A stretch of 64,000 nt of DNA, taken from positions 2,108,001-2,172,000 of the forward strand of contig NZ_CP139969.1 in assembly GCF_034424645.1 (NCBI RefSeq). Reading direction: 5' to 3'. Position 1 is the stretch's first letter, and each line of letters opens with the position of its first letter. The notes below the pieces were generated by a model, which saw only the letters and a program-made list of their open reading frames with translations, made no database searches and was not told the origin of the DNA. The DNA comes from Bordetella avium (lineage in GTDB: Bacteria > Pseudomonadota > Gammaproteobacteria > Burkholderiales > Burkholderiaceae_B). A program made the position numbers and the translations under genes. Below are positions 50,505 through 59,611 of this stretch, one piece after another.

Positions 50505-51395
50505 TCAATTCTCCAACGGAATCCACTGCACAGCCTGGGCTTGGGCCGGATCGCGGCTCGGCATGAGCAGTTCTGCGCTATCGGCCAGACGGGTACAAGC
50601 CAGGGCCTGCACCAGATAACGGCTGCTTGCTTCGACGGCCCGCTCCAGACTGGCGCCAGCCAACAGGTGCGCCGTCAATTCAGCGCAAAACAGATCACCG
50701 GTGCCCTTGGGCGCCGTATCCACCCGCTGATGCCGTAAGAGATGCGCCTGGCTGGCGGTGACGGCCAAAAGCTGCACCTGACCTGGCGGACAGTCCTGCT
50801 GCGCGGCACTGGTCACCACGACCCAGCGCAAACCCTGAGCCAACAAGCGGCGAGCCGCCGCCACGGCCTGATCCACGCGGCCCACCTCGCAACCGGTCAA
50901 CAAGCCAAGCTCGAAACTGTTCGGAGTCAGGCCATGGGCCTGGGGTACCAGGCACTCGCGGCTGGCTTCGGCCAGCCCTTCGGTCACATACAAACCATGA
51001 TCATCGTCACCCATGACGGGATCAACAATGACCAGCACTTGAGGATGCACTTCACGTATCCGTGCAATCCAACGCCCCAAAACCCGAGCCTGCTCGGCGC
51101 TGCCCAGATAACCGACCAGAATCGCCCGCAGCGCCTGTAGGGCCCCGCGGGCCTGCAAATCCTGCAAATAACCCTCGAACCAGGACAGGGGCAAGGCGCC
51201 GCCATGCAGCGTCGGATAGTGCGGGGTATTGCTCAGCAGCACCGTGGGCACGATACCCGGATGCAAACCATGCGCGCGCAGGGCCGGAGCAGCCACGTTA
51301 TTGCCGACGTGGCCATAAACCACCTGCGATTGCACCGACACCACATCAAACAACAACGGCCGCCCGCTGGCGACATATCCCTGTCCGGAACTCAT
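50505..51395 (-). CDS. pdxY: Pyridoxal kinase
   Basis: 296-residue ribokinase-family enzyme that phosphorylates pyridoxal to PLP. Visible: [20 protein letters not shown], the [16 protein letters not shown] metal-phosphate segment, [13 protein letters not shown] and the anion hole [17 protein letters not shown] with the catalytic Asp. The start [12 protein letters not shown] at 51395 has AGGG upstream; the longer frame reads into yggS. It follows yggS by 28 bases and is probably co-transcribed with it. Confidence 0.93.
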   Translation of the reverse strand: MSSGQGYVASGRPLLFDVVSVQSQVVYGHVGNNVAAPALRAHGLHPGIVPTVLLSNTPHYPTLHGGALPLSWFEGYLQDLQARGALQALRAILVGYLGSAEQARVLGRWIARIREVHPQVLVIVDPVMGDDDHGLYVTEGLAEASRECLVPQAHGLTPNSFELGLLTGCEVGRVDQAVAAARRLLAQGLRWVVVTSAAQQDCPPGQVQLLAVTASQAHLLRHQRVDTAPKGTGDLFCAELTAHLLAGASLERAVEASSRYLVQALACTRLADSAELLMPSRDPAQAQAVQWIPLEN

Positions 51396-51423
51396 GACCC
51401 TGTCCTGTGTATGCCCTGGCAGC

Positions 51424-52251
51424 TCAAGCTTGCCCGTCATCCGCCTGCGGCGGCGTGACCGGCCAATAATAATCGTCAGGCGTGGCCCGGGCGCCGAAAA
51501 TGGCCTGCCCCACCCGCACGACGGTAGCGCCTTCCTCGATGGCGATCTCAAAGTCTCCCGACATACCCATGGACAACTCATCGAGGCTGACGGCGCCAGG
51601 CGCCTGCTGACGCAGCCGCTCGCGCAAAGCGCGCAACTGCATAAAACATTGCCGCACCCGCTCCCCCTCGGCGGAAAACAGCGCCAAGGTCATCAAGCCG
51701 CGCACGCGCAGCGCGCTGAAGGCGCTCAATTGCCGCAGAAACCCCGCCACCTCGGCCGGCGCCAAACCATATTTGCTCGGCTCGCCGGAAGTATTGACCT
51801 GCACAAACACATCGAGCGCGCGGCCCTCGGCTTGCAAACGACGCTCCAGCGCCTCGGCCAGCCGCAAGCTGTCCAAGGCCTGGAACTCCGCAGCGAAACG
51901 CGCGACCAGCTTGGCTTTATTGGTTTGCAAGTGGCCGATCACCGACCAGCCCAGATCAGGCAGATCTTGCATGCCCTCCCACTTGCCATAGGCTTCCTGC
52001 ACTTTGTTCTCGCCAAACATGCGGCAGCCGGCAGCGTAAGCCAGACGCAAACTGGCTTCAGGCTTGGTTTTGCTGACCGGCAGCAAACGCACCTCGGATG
52101 GCTTACGCCCAACGCGGGCGCAGGCGGCATCGATGCGCGCCTGCACCGCCGCGAGATTGTGACGGAAGTCGTCCACCGACGCGGCCTGAGGCCAGCGGTT
52201 ATGCAAATCGTGCAGAGGTTGTGTCATGAAGGGCGAATACGCTGAACTCAT
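51424..52251 (-). CDS. yggS: PLP-binding homeostasis protein YggS
   Basis: 275 residues, COG0325 (PLPBP). The PLP lysine lies in [17 protein letters not shown], followed by [29 protein letters not shown] and the C-terminal [20 protein letters not shown] with the phosphate site. It buffers PLP and affects amino and keto acid balance. It is longer than the usual 230 residues because of an extended N-terminus and a charged C-tail. An internal ATG at 52227 (MTQPLHDL) is an alternative start. It precedes pdxY. Confidence 0.93.
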   Translation of the reverse strand: MSSAYSPFMTQPLHDLHNRWPQAASVDDFRHNLAAVQARIDAACARVGRKPSEVRLLPVSKTKPEASLRLAYAAGCRMFGENKVQEAYGKWEGMQDLPDLGWSVIGHLQTNKAKLVARFAAEFQALDSLRLAEALERRLQAEGRALDVFVQVNTSGEPSKYGLAPAEVAGFLRQLSAFSALRVRGLMTLALFSAEGERVRQCFMQLRALRERLRQQAPGAVSLDELSMGMSGDFEIAIEEGATVVRVGQAIFGARATPDDYYWPVTPPQADDGQA

Positions 52252-52510
52252 GGGAAGACCTTGCTGCGGTAAAGCACTGGGAACGCCTAAAGCGCCAGCA
52301 TCCGCATTTGTCCTAGGTCAAAATATAGCATAGCCCTCATGCCAGACCCGGGGCAAACGCCCTGGCGGCCCAGCATGCTCGCGTCCGCGTAGCAATCCCC
52401 CTCGCCAAACTCGGCAAGACGGCCTCGCAGGGAAGCAGCATGGCCACTGCGCTCCCTGCGGTAGAAAGCCGCGTACCGCCCAGGTGCCTCACGCTGTCGC
52501 CAGCCCTTTT
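52252..52510. other. Intergenic region before the MerR-folE operator
   Basis: About 260 bases with no gene, hairpin with T run or tRNA that I can recognise. The regulatory repeats begin directly after it. Confidence 0.45.
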
Positions 52511-52594
52511 TTGAGTTTATATTTCAACTCATCTGAGTTTTCCTCCTTTTTATGAGTCATTTTTATTAACTCACACAAATATTTGAGTTAATAT
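52511..52594 (+). promoter_or_regulatory. Promoter and six-site operator of merR-folE
   Basis: Six copies of TGAGTT/AACTCA (one as TGAGTC) occur at 52512, 52526, 52534, 52553, 52568 and 52584. The last two form a perfect dyad, TTAACTCA-N10-TGAGTTAA (52566-52591), whose arms coincide with a possible -35 TTAACT and -10 TAATAT 17 bases apart. Another dyad TGAGTT-N8-AACTCA lies at 52512-52531. The same hexamer recurs before the paralogous merR at 63016. Likely binding sites of the MerR proteins. Confidence 0.65.
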
Positions 52595-52644
52595 TGCGCC
52601 GACAATCGCTTTTTCGACATGGCCCGCTCAGCATGGAGGACGTT

Positions 52645-53592
52645 GTGAATTCAGTTCGACGCTATCGCAGCGGCGAGGCGGCAAAACTCGCCGATATGCC
52701 GGCGGCCACCCTGCGCATCTGGGAGCAACGCTACGGCGTGGTGTCCCCGCCCACTAGCGCATCCGGCCAGCGTCAGTACTCCGAGGCCGATGTCCAAAGA
52801 CTGAGGCTCATCAAGTCACTGGTAGACCGGGGGCACACCATCAGCGCCATCGCGCATCTGGGTCTCGATCAGCTTAAGCAATTGCTCAATAGCGCCGAAG
52901 CCGCGCCTCGACACAAGCCACGAGGCCTGAACCTATACCTCATAGGATTCGACCTCAACGCGCTCCCCGAGCTGCCAGACGGTCTTAGCTGCTTCCCATT
53001 GACTACGCTTGAAGACAGCTTTCCTGCGCCGAATGACCGAGACGCCAGCAACTGCCTCATCGTCCGCGTTGAGGCCCTGCACGAGGACACGGTATTCGCA
53101 ATCGCCGCTGCCGCGCGGCGCGCCGATTGCGCCCGAGTGCTGGTCGTCTATGCCTTTGGCAGCCGACAGGCAAGCAAGCTGGCACGGATTGAGAAGCTCG
53201 ACCTGAAACGGGCGCCCCAAGCCCTGCTACAGGCGCAAGACATCATTTCCGAGTATCTGGGCCTCATCCATCCAAGCCCGGCCCCCACCCGCGATCCGAT
53301 CCGGTTACGGTCACCACGCCGGTTCGACAACGAGACGCTGGTAAGCTTGGCTTCCCATTCCACCTCACTGGCCTGCGAATGCCCCCGGCATCTGGCCGAG
53401 CTGCTGCTACAAATTTCAGCGTTCGAGCGTTACAGCGATGGCTGTCAGGCTCGCTCACCGGCTGATGCGCGACTGCACAACTATCTTGGCGATGCGGCGA
53501 ATCAAGCCGCGGCGCTTTTTGAAGATGCACTGGCCGCCGTGGTTGAGCACGAGGGTTGGTCCCTTTCTGACATCAAGCAAGGCCGCGGCTAA
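52645..53592 (+). CDS. MerR-family regulator without B12 domain (LitR/PplR-like)
   Basis: 315 residues. The HTH is RYRSGEAAKLADMPAATLRI followed by WEQRYGVVSPP and the wing SGQRQYSEADVQRL, typical of the CarH/LitR/PplR branch. The rest lacks the DxHxxG B12 motif. A C-terminal domain carries STSLACECPRHLAELLLQIS and FERYSDGC, shared with the paralogue at 63016. GTG at 52645 has GGAGGA five bases upstream; ATG at 52633 is an alternative. It is 38 bases upstream of folE. In Pseudomonas, similar MerR proteins control light-induced folE, phrB and cry genes with a LOV partner; none is seen here. Confidence 0.87.
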   Translation: MNSVRRYRSGEAAKLADMPAATLRIWEQRYGVVSPPTSASGQRQYSEADVQRLRLIKSLVDRGHTISAIAHLGLDQLKQLLNSAEAAPRHKPRGLNLYLIGFDLNALPELPDGLSCFPLTTLEDSFPAPNDRDASNCLIVRVEALHEDTVFAIAAAARRADCARVLVVYAFGSRQASKLARIEKLDLKRAPQALLQAQDIISEYLGLIHPSPAPTRDPIRLRSPRRFDNETLVSLASHSTSLACECPRHLAELLLQISAFERYSDGCQARSPADARLHNYLGDAANQAAALFEDALAAVVEHEGWSLSDIKQGRG

Positions 53593-53630
53593 AACGGCAC
53601 ATGTCGGCGACATTTTTTTAGGAGTAGCTC

Positions 53631-54362
53631 ATGGGCGCCCTTATCGATTCACAACCCGGCATCACGGCAGAAACCCGGGAAGGCACGCCACTGTCACAGG
53701 TCATCAGACAGCGCTTGCGCAAGGCCGGCGTGTCTTTTCGTGCCAACGACAATATCGCCGCCCATCTGCGCGAAGGCGAGGCCGACGGTTTGCAACAGGA
53801 AGTCGCGCTTCATATCGAGAACGCCCTGCGGGCCCTGGTCATTGACGTCGACAATGACCACAACACGCATGAAACCGCGAAGCGCGTGGCGAAAATGTTT
53901 GTCAAAGAAGTGTTTTCGGGACGTTATGAGCCACCTCCGCCGATTACAGAGTTCCCGAATGTCGGGCATCTGAACGAGCTAACACTGATCGGTCCGCTCC
54001 GGGTAAGAAGCGCCTGCTCGCATCATCTCTGCCCCATCATGGGGCATGCCTGGATTGGCATTCTGCCGAATGCCAATTCGAATCTGCCCGGCCTGTCCAA
54101 ATATGCCCGGCTGCTCAACTGGGTCATGGCCCGGCCGCAAATCCAGGAAGAGGCGGTCAAGCAAATTGCCGACCTGCTCGAAGAAAAAATCGGCCCGGAT
54201 GGCATTGCCGTCGTCATGGAAGCCGATCATTACTGCATGCACTGGCGAGGCACCAAAGATGATGGCGCTCGCATGGTGAGCAGCGTGATGCGCGGCCGCT
54301 TCCTCGAAGACCCGGCTTTGCGCCGCGAGTTTCTTTCCCTGATGCCTAAGCGCCCTGGCTGA
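53631..54362 (+). CDS. folE: GTP cyclohydrolase I
   Basis: 243-residue FolE that converts GTP to dihydroneopterin triphosphate, the entry to pterins. Zn ligands lie in RVRSACSHHLCPIMGHAWIG and in EADHYCMHWRG; LPGLSKYARLLNWVMARPQI is also typical. AGGAG sits six bases before the ATG. It follows the MerR gene and probably forms an operon with it. Pterins are antenna cofactors of many photolyases, which fits the photolyase operon further along. This may be an inducible second FolE. Confidence 0.95.
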   Translation: MGALIDSQPGITAETREGTPLSQVIRQRLRKAGVSFRANDNIAAHLREGEADGLQQEVALHIENALRALVIDVDNDHNTHETAKRVAKMFVKEVFSGRYEPPPPITEFPNVGHLNELTLIGPLRVRSACSHHLCPIMGHAWIGILPNANSNLPGLSKYARLLNWVMARPQIQEEAVKQIADLLEEKIGPDGIAVVMEADHYCMHWRGTKDDGARMVSSVMRGRFLEDPALRREFLSLMPKRPG

Positions 54363-54475
54363 GCGCCTGCGCTTGCACGACTCGCCCGTCTTGCCCTGAG
54401 GAGGCAGGACGGGCGCAATAGCACCCGCAGGCTCAAGCTCGGCAGCCCGGCGCCGTCTTCCAGCGCTTATTCTGT

Positions 54476-54501
54476 CTCGCCTGCACCAGGGTGCAGGCGA
54501 G
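54476..54501. repeat. Perfect 11-bp hairpin downstream of folE
   Basis: CTCGCCTGCAC and GTGCAGGCGAG pair perfectly around CAGG. A second hairpin lies just upstream (54386-54414, GCCCGTC/GACGGGC arms extended to 12 bp with a wobble). Neither has a T run. They could end the merR-folE transcript or protect its 3' end. Confidence 0.5.
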
Positions 54502-54638
54502 GAGTGCGGGCTGTCGCCACACTCCCGCCTGTCAGTCAAGGACGGGCCGCAGCAGTGGCTGAGCCGCCCCCTTCGCACCCTGAGCGCTTGCTTACGCTGC
54601 GCCCTGGCTCGCAAGCCCATCGACTACGCCACCGCCCT

Positions 54639-55163
54639 ATGACCGTGTCTGGAATCGTCCGCCTTGCTCTTGCGCATGAGGCGCCGCTGCTACCCGCCAT
54701 CGAGATATCGGCGGCCCAGGCATTCCGCGCGATCGATACACTGAGTTGGCTGGCGGACTCTCCTCCCATGTCGATTGAGCAGCACAGGCGGCGCATCGCG
54801 TGCTCGACCTGCTGGCTGGCGCTTGATGCCGCTCATCGGCCGGTGGGTTTTCTCAGCGCCGAGCGCCACAAAAATGACCTGCATATCCATGAACTATCCG
54901 TCATGCAGGCCATGCAGGGGCAGGGCATGGGGCGGCGGCTTATCGAGGCTGCGCAGCACTATGCCCGGGCACACCGACTGCGCTGCGTCACGCTCACGAC
55001 ATTCATAGACCTGCCATGGAACGCTCCGTTTTACGCCCGCCTGGGATTCCAGATCGAGACCGACGACGGGCTTGACCCGAGACTAGCTGCGATTCTGAGC
55101 GAAGAATCCAAGCATGGCTTTACGCCCGGCAGCCGATGCGCCATGACATGGAAAGTGAACTGA
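54639..55163 (+). CDS. GNAT family N-acetyltransferase
   Basis: 174 residues. The acetyl-CoA loop is HELSVMQAMQGQGMGRRLIE and the later FYARLGFQIE helix is clear. The N-terminal helix IEISAAQAFRAIDTLSWLAD resembles GNATs near phosphinothricin or tabtoxin acetyltransferases, but no specific substrate can be assigned. ATG at 54639 starts at the fold; the frame stays open back to 54504. Confidence 0.83.
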   Translation: MTVSGIVRLALAHEAPLLPAIEISAAQAFRAIDTLSWLADSPPMSIEQHRRRIACSTCWLALDAAHRPVGFLSAERHKNDLHIHELSVMQAMQGQGMGRRLIEAAQHYARAHRLRCVTLTTFIDLPWNAPFYARLGFQIETDDGLDPRLAAILSEESKHGFTPGSRCAMTWKVN

Positions 55164-55253
55164 GCGCGCCTTGGGCAGACAGCTAGCCAGACCGGCCCGT
55201 CATCTTGGCAACACATCAATAAGCGAAATAGAAACGGCGCTGAAGCTATCCTG

Positions 55254-55625
55254 ATGCGCCCGCTGCTTGGCGGCGCGCACCACCTCAGCGGCGGTGCCCT
55301 GCGCTTTAACGCCAGCCTCGACCGGGATTCGGCCTCCGGCCTCGTCATATCCAGGCCGCCGCCTCCTGCATTGACCTTCACTGCCACGGTTCGGCTGGCT
55401 ATTGGCAATGAGTTTATGGGAAATACGCAAACCCGCTTTCATGCCAGAGACCGATACATCCCGTTCCGAACCGATCTGGGCGGCGCCTGGGGTGAAACCA
55501 AGGTCGGTCTCACCGGCAATATCACTAAAAACCTGTCCATTTATACCCACGCAGGCTATCAACGCACCTTCAATGGCAAGAGCCAGCAGTGGGACGGCAA
55601 GATCGGGCTACGCATCAGCTGGTAA
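55254..55625 (+). pseudogene. C-terminal barrel relic of an autotransporter
   Basis: About 80 clear barrel residues: TVRLAIGNEFMGNTQ, the strand pair FRTDLGGAWGETKVGLTGNI and YTHAGYQRTFNGKSQ ending IGLRISW. An aromatic terminal residue and alternating strands are typical of the last four strands of type V autotransporter translocators. The first 40 residues of the frame fit less well, and nothing of the passenger is left. It is not closely related to the subtilase barrels at 2.3-9 kb. Confidence 0.7.
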
Positions 55626-55986
55626 GCACGCTGCTAGACACCCGCGGCGGCTGCTAAGAGGCCGTCGCCCATGCCCCTAGGACAGAGGTAGCGGGTTTGA
55701 CCCGGCAGCCCGCCCCAAGCCTGGACAGGGTTTCGAACCTGGAATACCCCCTATGAAACCGGCCAATTCCGCAGCGTCGGGTTCCAGGGGCAAAGCCTGC
55801 CACGCGCACCAGTATGAGCATCGTTAATACTTAAATGAAATCAATTCATTTTTTTAATTTATTGATTCATCATAGAATACGAACCGCCACCACTTTACGA
55901 TAAGAATTTGAATTAATAATTAAAAATCCAAAAACCACAAAAAACAATCCAAAGATTTATATTCATAATCAGGACGCCAGGTCGAA
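55626..55986. other. AT-rich leader of the mesX operon
   Basis: About 360 bases without a gene. The last 170 are very AT-rich for this genome and contain the MetR-like box and the mesX promoter. No B12, SAM or SAH riboswitch core is apparent by eye. Confidence 0.5.
55836..55848 (+). promoter_or_regulatory. MetR-type box upstream of mesX-mesD
   Basis: TGAAATCAATTCA fits the MetR consensus TGAA-N5-TTCA exactly and extends by one base pair on each side. It lies about 140 bases before mesX. MetR activates met genes with homocysteine as co-inducer, so it would make sense here. Confidence 0.6.
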
Positions 55987-56970
55987 ATGAATAAAGATAT
56001 TGAATTTTCCATTAAAAGCATTCGTTTCGACGAAGACTATCGTCCCTCTGACAACACGCGCATCACCACCAACTTCGCCAACCTTGCCCGGGGCAGCAGC
56101 CGCCAGGAGAACCTGCGCAACACCTTGAGGATGATAGATAATCGCTTCAACGCCTTGGCGCACTGGGACAACCCTAAAGGGGATCGTTATGCTGTCGAGC
56201 TTGAGATCATTTCCGTTGCAATGAATGTCGCTGCCGCCAATAGCGGCAGCGGACTCCCCCTGATTGAAATACTCAAAACCAGCATCATCGATCGGCAGAA
56301 AAATGCGCGTATCGAAGGGATTGTAGGAAATAACTTTTCATCCTACGTCCGCGACTATGATTTCAGTGTGCTGCTGCTCGAGCACAATAAAAACAAGCCC
56401 GATTTCAGCATCCCGGAAAATTTCGGCGATCTGCACGGCCAGCTTTTCAAGTGCTTTGTGCACTCCAGCACTTATAAAGAGCATTTCGGCAAGCCGCCTG
56501 TCATCTGCCTGAGCGTTTCCAACACCAAGACCTATCACCGGACAGCCAATCAGCACCCGGTATTGGGCTATGAGTATCAACAAAACGAATACTCGCTGAC
56601 TGATGCGTATTTCAAGAAGATGGGGCTGAAGGTGCGCTACTTCATGCCTCATGGCAGCGTCGCCCCTCTGGCTTTCTATTTTTCCGGCGACCTGCTCAGC
56701 GATTACACCAATCTTGAACTGATCAGCACCATCAGCACGATGGAAACCTTCCAGAAAATCTACCGCCCTGAAATTTACAACGCGAATTCCGCAGCAGGAA
56801 TCGCCTATCAGCCGAGCCTGAAACACCAGGACTACTCGCTGACTCGAATTATCTATGACCGGGAGGAGCGCAGCCGGCTGGCCGTTGAGCAGGGAAAGTT
56901 TGTCGAAGAGCACTTCATCAAACCCCACCAAGTCATGCTTGAACAATGGTCCGCCAACTACGCTCTGTGA
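55987..56970 (+). CDS. mesX: DUF1852 protein, putative oxygenase MesX
   Basis: 327-residue DUF1852 member. It starts MNKDIEFSIKSIRFDEDYRP, with conserved TRITTNFANLARG, RQENLRNTLRMIDNRFNALA, SVSNTKTYHRTANQHPVLGY and the acidic-histidine C-terminus. In other bacteria MesX is encoded with, and needed by, the folate-independent methionine synthase MesD; it may make or supply the methyl donor in an oxygen-dependent way, which is unproven. The next gene is mesD, 23 bases away. A MetR-type box precedes it. Confidence 0.88.
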   Translation: MNKDIEFSIKSIRFDEDYRPSDNTRITTNFANLARGSSRQENLRNTLRMIDNRFNALAHWDNPKGDRYAVELEIISVAMNVAAANSGSGLPLIEILKTSIIDRQKNARIEGIVGNNFSSYVRDYDFSVLLLEHNKNKPDFSIPENFGDLHGQLFKCFVHSSTYKEHFGKPPVICLSVSNTKTYHRTANQHPVLGYEYQQNEYSLTDAYFKKMGLKVRYFMPHGSVAPLAFYFSGDLLSDYTNLELISTISTMETFQKIYRPEIYNANSAAGIAYQPSLKHQDYSLTRIIYDREERSRLAVEQGKFVEEHFIKPHQVMLEQWSANYAL

Positions 56971-56993
56971 TCAGCCAGGAAAGCTTAGCTATT

Positions 56994-58022
56994 ATGAAAA
57001 AATTGCTCCCCACATCGACCGCCGGCAGCCTGCCCAAACCCTCCTGGCTCGCGCAGCCGGAGACGCTTTGGTCACCCTGGAAGCTGGAAGGCGACGGACT
57101 CGCAGAAGGCAAACACGATGCCCTGCGCCTCTCATTGCAAGAGCAGCAGCACGCGGGCATCGACATCGTCAGCGACGGCGAGCAAACCCGGCAACACTTT
57201 GTCACGACCTTCATCGAACACCTCAGCGGCGTTGATTTCGCCAAGCGCGAGACCGTCAGAATCCGCAACCGTTACGACGCCAGCGTACCGACCGTCGTAG
57301 GCGCCGTGTCCCGTGAACAGCCGGTCTTCGTGGAAGACGCCAGGTTTCTGCGTCAACAAACCACGCAAGCCATCAAATGGGCCTTGCCTGGACCCATGAC
57401 GATGATCGACACGCTCTATGACAGCCACTACAAGAGCCGTGAAAAACTCGCCTGGGAATTCGCCAAGATCCTCAACCAGGAAGCCAAAGAACTGGAAGCC
57501 GCAGGCGTTGACATCATTCAATTCGACGAGCCCGCATTCAATGTTTTCTTTGATGAGGTCAATGATTGGGGCGTTGCCACCCTGGAGCGGGCAATCGAAG
57601 GACTCAAGTGCGAAACTGCCGTGCACATCTGCTACGGCTACGGCATCAAGGCCAACACCGATTGGAAGAAAACGCTGGGTTCGGAATGGCGTCAATACGA
57701 AGAGGCCTTTCCCAAGCTGCAACAATCCAAGATCGATATCGTCTCGCTGGAATGCCAGAACTCCCGCGTGCCTATGGATCTGATCGAGCTGATTCGGGGC
57801 AAAAAAGTCATGGTCGGCGCGATTGACGTGGCGACCCACACCGTGGAAACCCCTGAAGAAGTCGCCGACACCCTGCGCAAGGCCCTGCAATTTGTCGACG
57901 CCGACAAGCTTTACCCCAGCACCAACTGCGGCATGGCCCCCCTGCCCCGCAACGTCGCAAGAGGCAAGCTGAGCGCCTTGAGCGCGGGCGCTGAGATCGT
58001 CCGGAAAGAGATCGCCGCCTGA
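56994..58022 (+). CDS. mesD: Folate-independent methionine synthase, MesD-type
   Basis: 342 residues, only the catalytic half of a MetE-like enzyme. It starts MKKLLPTSTAGSLPKPSWLA and has SDGEQTRQHFVTTFIEHLSG, KWALPGPMTMIDTLYD, the IIQFDEPAF metal region, VHICYGYG with a His-x-Cys zinc pair, and STNCGMAPLP with the third Cys. It lacks the N-terminal folate-binding domain of MetE. It makes methionine from homocysteine with an unknown methyl donor and works with MesX. ATG at 56994 is chosen; the frame is open into mesX. Confidence 0.9.
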   Translation: MKKLLPTSTAGSLPKPSWLAQPETLWSPWKLEGDGLAEGKHDALRLSLQEQQHAGIDIVSDGEQTRQHFVTTFIEHLSGVDFAKRETVRIRNRYDASVPTVVGAVSREQPVFVEDARFLRQQTTQAIKWALPGPMTMIDTLYDSHYKSREKLAWEFAKILNQEAKELEAAGVDIIQFDEPAFNVFFDEVNDWGVATLERAIEGLKCETAVHICYGYGIKANTDWKKTLGSEWRQYEEAFPKLQQSKIDIVSLECQNSRVPMDLIELIRGKKVMVGAIDVATHTVETPEEVADTLRKALQFVDADKLYPSTNCGMAPLPRNVARGKLSALSAGAEIVRKEIAA

Positions 58023-58202
58023 CGCGGCGCCATGGGCCCTGGCGCTCCGCTCACGCCGGGGCCTGCAACGACCGACACGACCCTCACGGACACACCGCCG
58101 GCATTGCCCTGATCGCCACCGATCAGCATCCCTCGCGGTGGGTTCGCGCTCAGTTCGCTTGCGATGCAGAACGGATTCAGCAGCGCCTAGTCTTTACACT
58201 CT

Positions 58203-58709
58203 ATGACTTCACTCCCTAGCACTGCTATCGAGCCCTTGCACTTTCGCGATGCGCTCGGACACTATGCCTCCGGCATCACGGTGATCACCGCGCACATCGA
58301 TGAGGAGGCGGTTGGCTTTACCTGCCAGTCGTTCTACAGCGTATCGATGAACCCGCCACTGGTGTCATTCAGCGTCATGTCCGGCTCGCATAGCTACCCA
58401 AAAATCCGCCAGGCTGGGCGCTTCGCCGTCAACATCCTGTCTGGCGAGCAGGCCGAAATATCCAGGCAGTTCGCTCGGCGGGGCCTGGACAAATGGCAGG
58501 GCGTCGACTGGCGAAAATCGCCGCTGGGCAATCCCATTATTGCCGGCAGCCTGCACTGGCTGGACTGCGAAATCCATGCTGAACACGCCGCCGGCGACCA
58601 TATGATTGTGATTGGCGAAGTCAAGGCCATCAATCCGCAAAGCGCGGTAAACGCCCAACCCTTGCTGTATTTCAAAGGACAATACTGCAACCTCGCCGTG
58701 TCGGCCTAG
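58203..58709 (+). CDS. Flavin reductase-like FMN-binding protein
   Basis: 168-residue member of the flavin reductase/HpaC-like split-barrel family: FRDALGHYASGITVITA, FTCQSFYSVSMNPPLVSFSV, FAVNILSGEQAEISRQFA and the C-terminal PLLYFKGQY. Such proteins supply reduced flavin to monooxygenases. Its place 180 bases after mesD suggests it may serve the MesX oxygenase. Its stop overlaps that of the convergent cho gene. Confidence 0.88.
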   Translation: MTSLPSTAIEPLHFRDALGHYASGITVITAHIDEEAVGFTCQSFYSVSMNPPLVSFSVMSGSHSYPKIRQAGRFAVNILSGEQAEISRQFARRGLDKWQGVDWRKSPLGNPIIAGSLHWLDCEIHAEHAAGDHMIVIGEVKAINPQSAVNAQPLLYFKGQYCNLAVSA

Positions 58710-59611
58710 GCCTCTGCGAGCGCACCGGCTTGTTCCCCGCCTCTCGTCATGAGACGCGCCAGCGAGCGCGCCTCGCCCGCCACCTGCACGATGTCGGCCT
58801 GTTGCTCCAGGATAGGGCGAACGAGCAGCCGATAGATATCGGCATCGAAGGACTGTTGAATACCCGCGCCGATACGGCCTTGGCGGCTGCAATCGGTGTG
58901 CAGATAGCGCCAGTCATGCACCTCGTGGCTTTGCACCCAGTCGCCAGCTCTTTCGACGATGCGGATAGGCCCGGCGTAGGGCCAGGCATGTACACGAAGA
59001 GCGTCGAGCGCCTCTTGCAGACGTTGGTCATGTGTTTGCCGCGGCTCGCGTCCCACACAGGCTCCACGGCAGCGGCCAAGCTGAAGCCCGAAGCATCCTC
59101 TTGAGCCCATGCGCTCGATGCCCAAGAGGCCCAGGCAAAGTTCATGGGCCTGCGCCAAGGACCGTAGATGCTCTACAGCGGCGCTCCTGGATTTGAACAG
59201 GCCGAAGCGGGCAGCTTCGCACTCAAGCGGCGTACCCGTCAGCCCCTCGATGCGTGGCTGCAATCCCCCGCAAGCCAGCGACGCCAGGCGCAGAACATGG
59301 AGGCGCCGGGTGCGCCGCAACCGTTGATTGAACAGCGGCATGCGCTGCTTGATCAGGCTGGCCTCGAGTAGCAAGGCGCCCAACTCGCCGGCCGTCTCGA
59401 TGCAATCGACCCGCCGGACCTGGCGCATCATGGCCGCCTCCGCAGGCGTGCGCAGATGCGACAGAAAGCGCCCTCGCATATCGACACTCTTGCCGATATA
59501 AAGCGGCAGCGTCGCCTCCCCGAAATACAGATAGACACCCGTGCTGCGTGGCAGCGTTCTCGCGAGGGCGCGCACCGTCTGAAGATCGGCGACGCTGGAC
59601 AACGTGCTCAC
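58706..59611 (-). CDS. cho: UvrC-like excinuclease Cho
   Basis: 301 residues. The N-terminal GIY-YIG nuclease is clear (LPRSTGVYLYFGEATLPLYI, GKSVDMRGRFLSHL, Glu in LLLEASLIKQRMPLFNQRLR). The C-terminal part has a Cys-rich GCFGLQLGRCRGACVGRE segment as in UvrC. It lacks the UvrC second nuclease half, matching Cho, which incises the 3' side of lesions. GTG at 59611 overlaps the preceding photolyase-like gene stop by four bases, making it the last gene of the repair operon. Confidence 0.9.
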   Translation of the reverse strand: MSTLSSVADLQTVRALARTLPRSTGVYLYFGEATLPLYIGKSVDMRGRFLSHLRTPAEAAMMRQVRRVDCIETAGELGALLLEASLIKQRMPLFNQRLRRTRRLHVLRLASLACGGLQPRIEGLTGTPLECEAARFGLFKSRSAAVEHLRSLAQAHELCLGLLGIERMGSRGCFGLQLGRCRGACVGREPRQTHDQRLQEALDALRVHAWPYAGPIRIVERAGDWVQSHEVHDWRYLHTDCSRQGRIGAGIQQSFDADIYRLLVRPILEQQADIVQVAGEARSLARLMTRGGEQAGALAEA

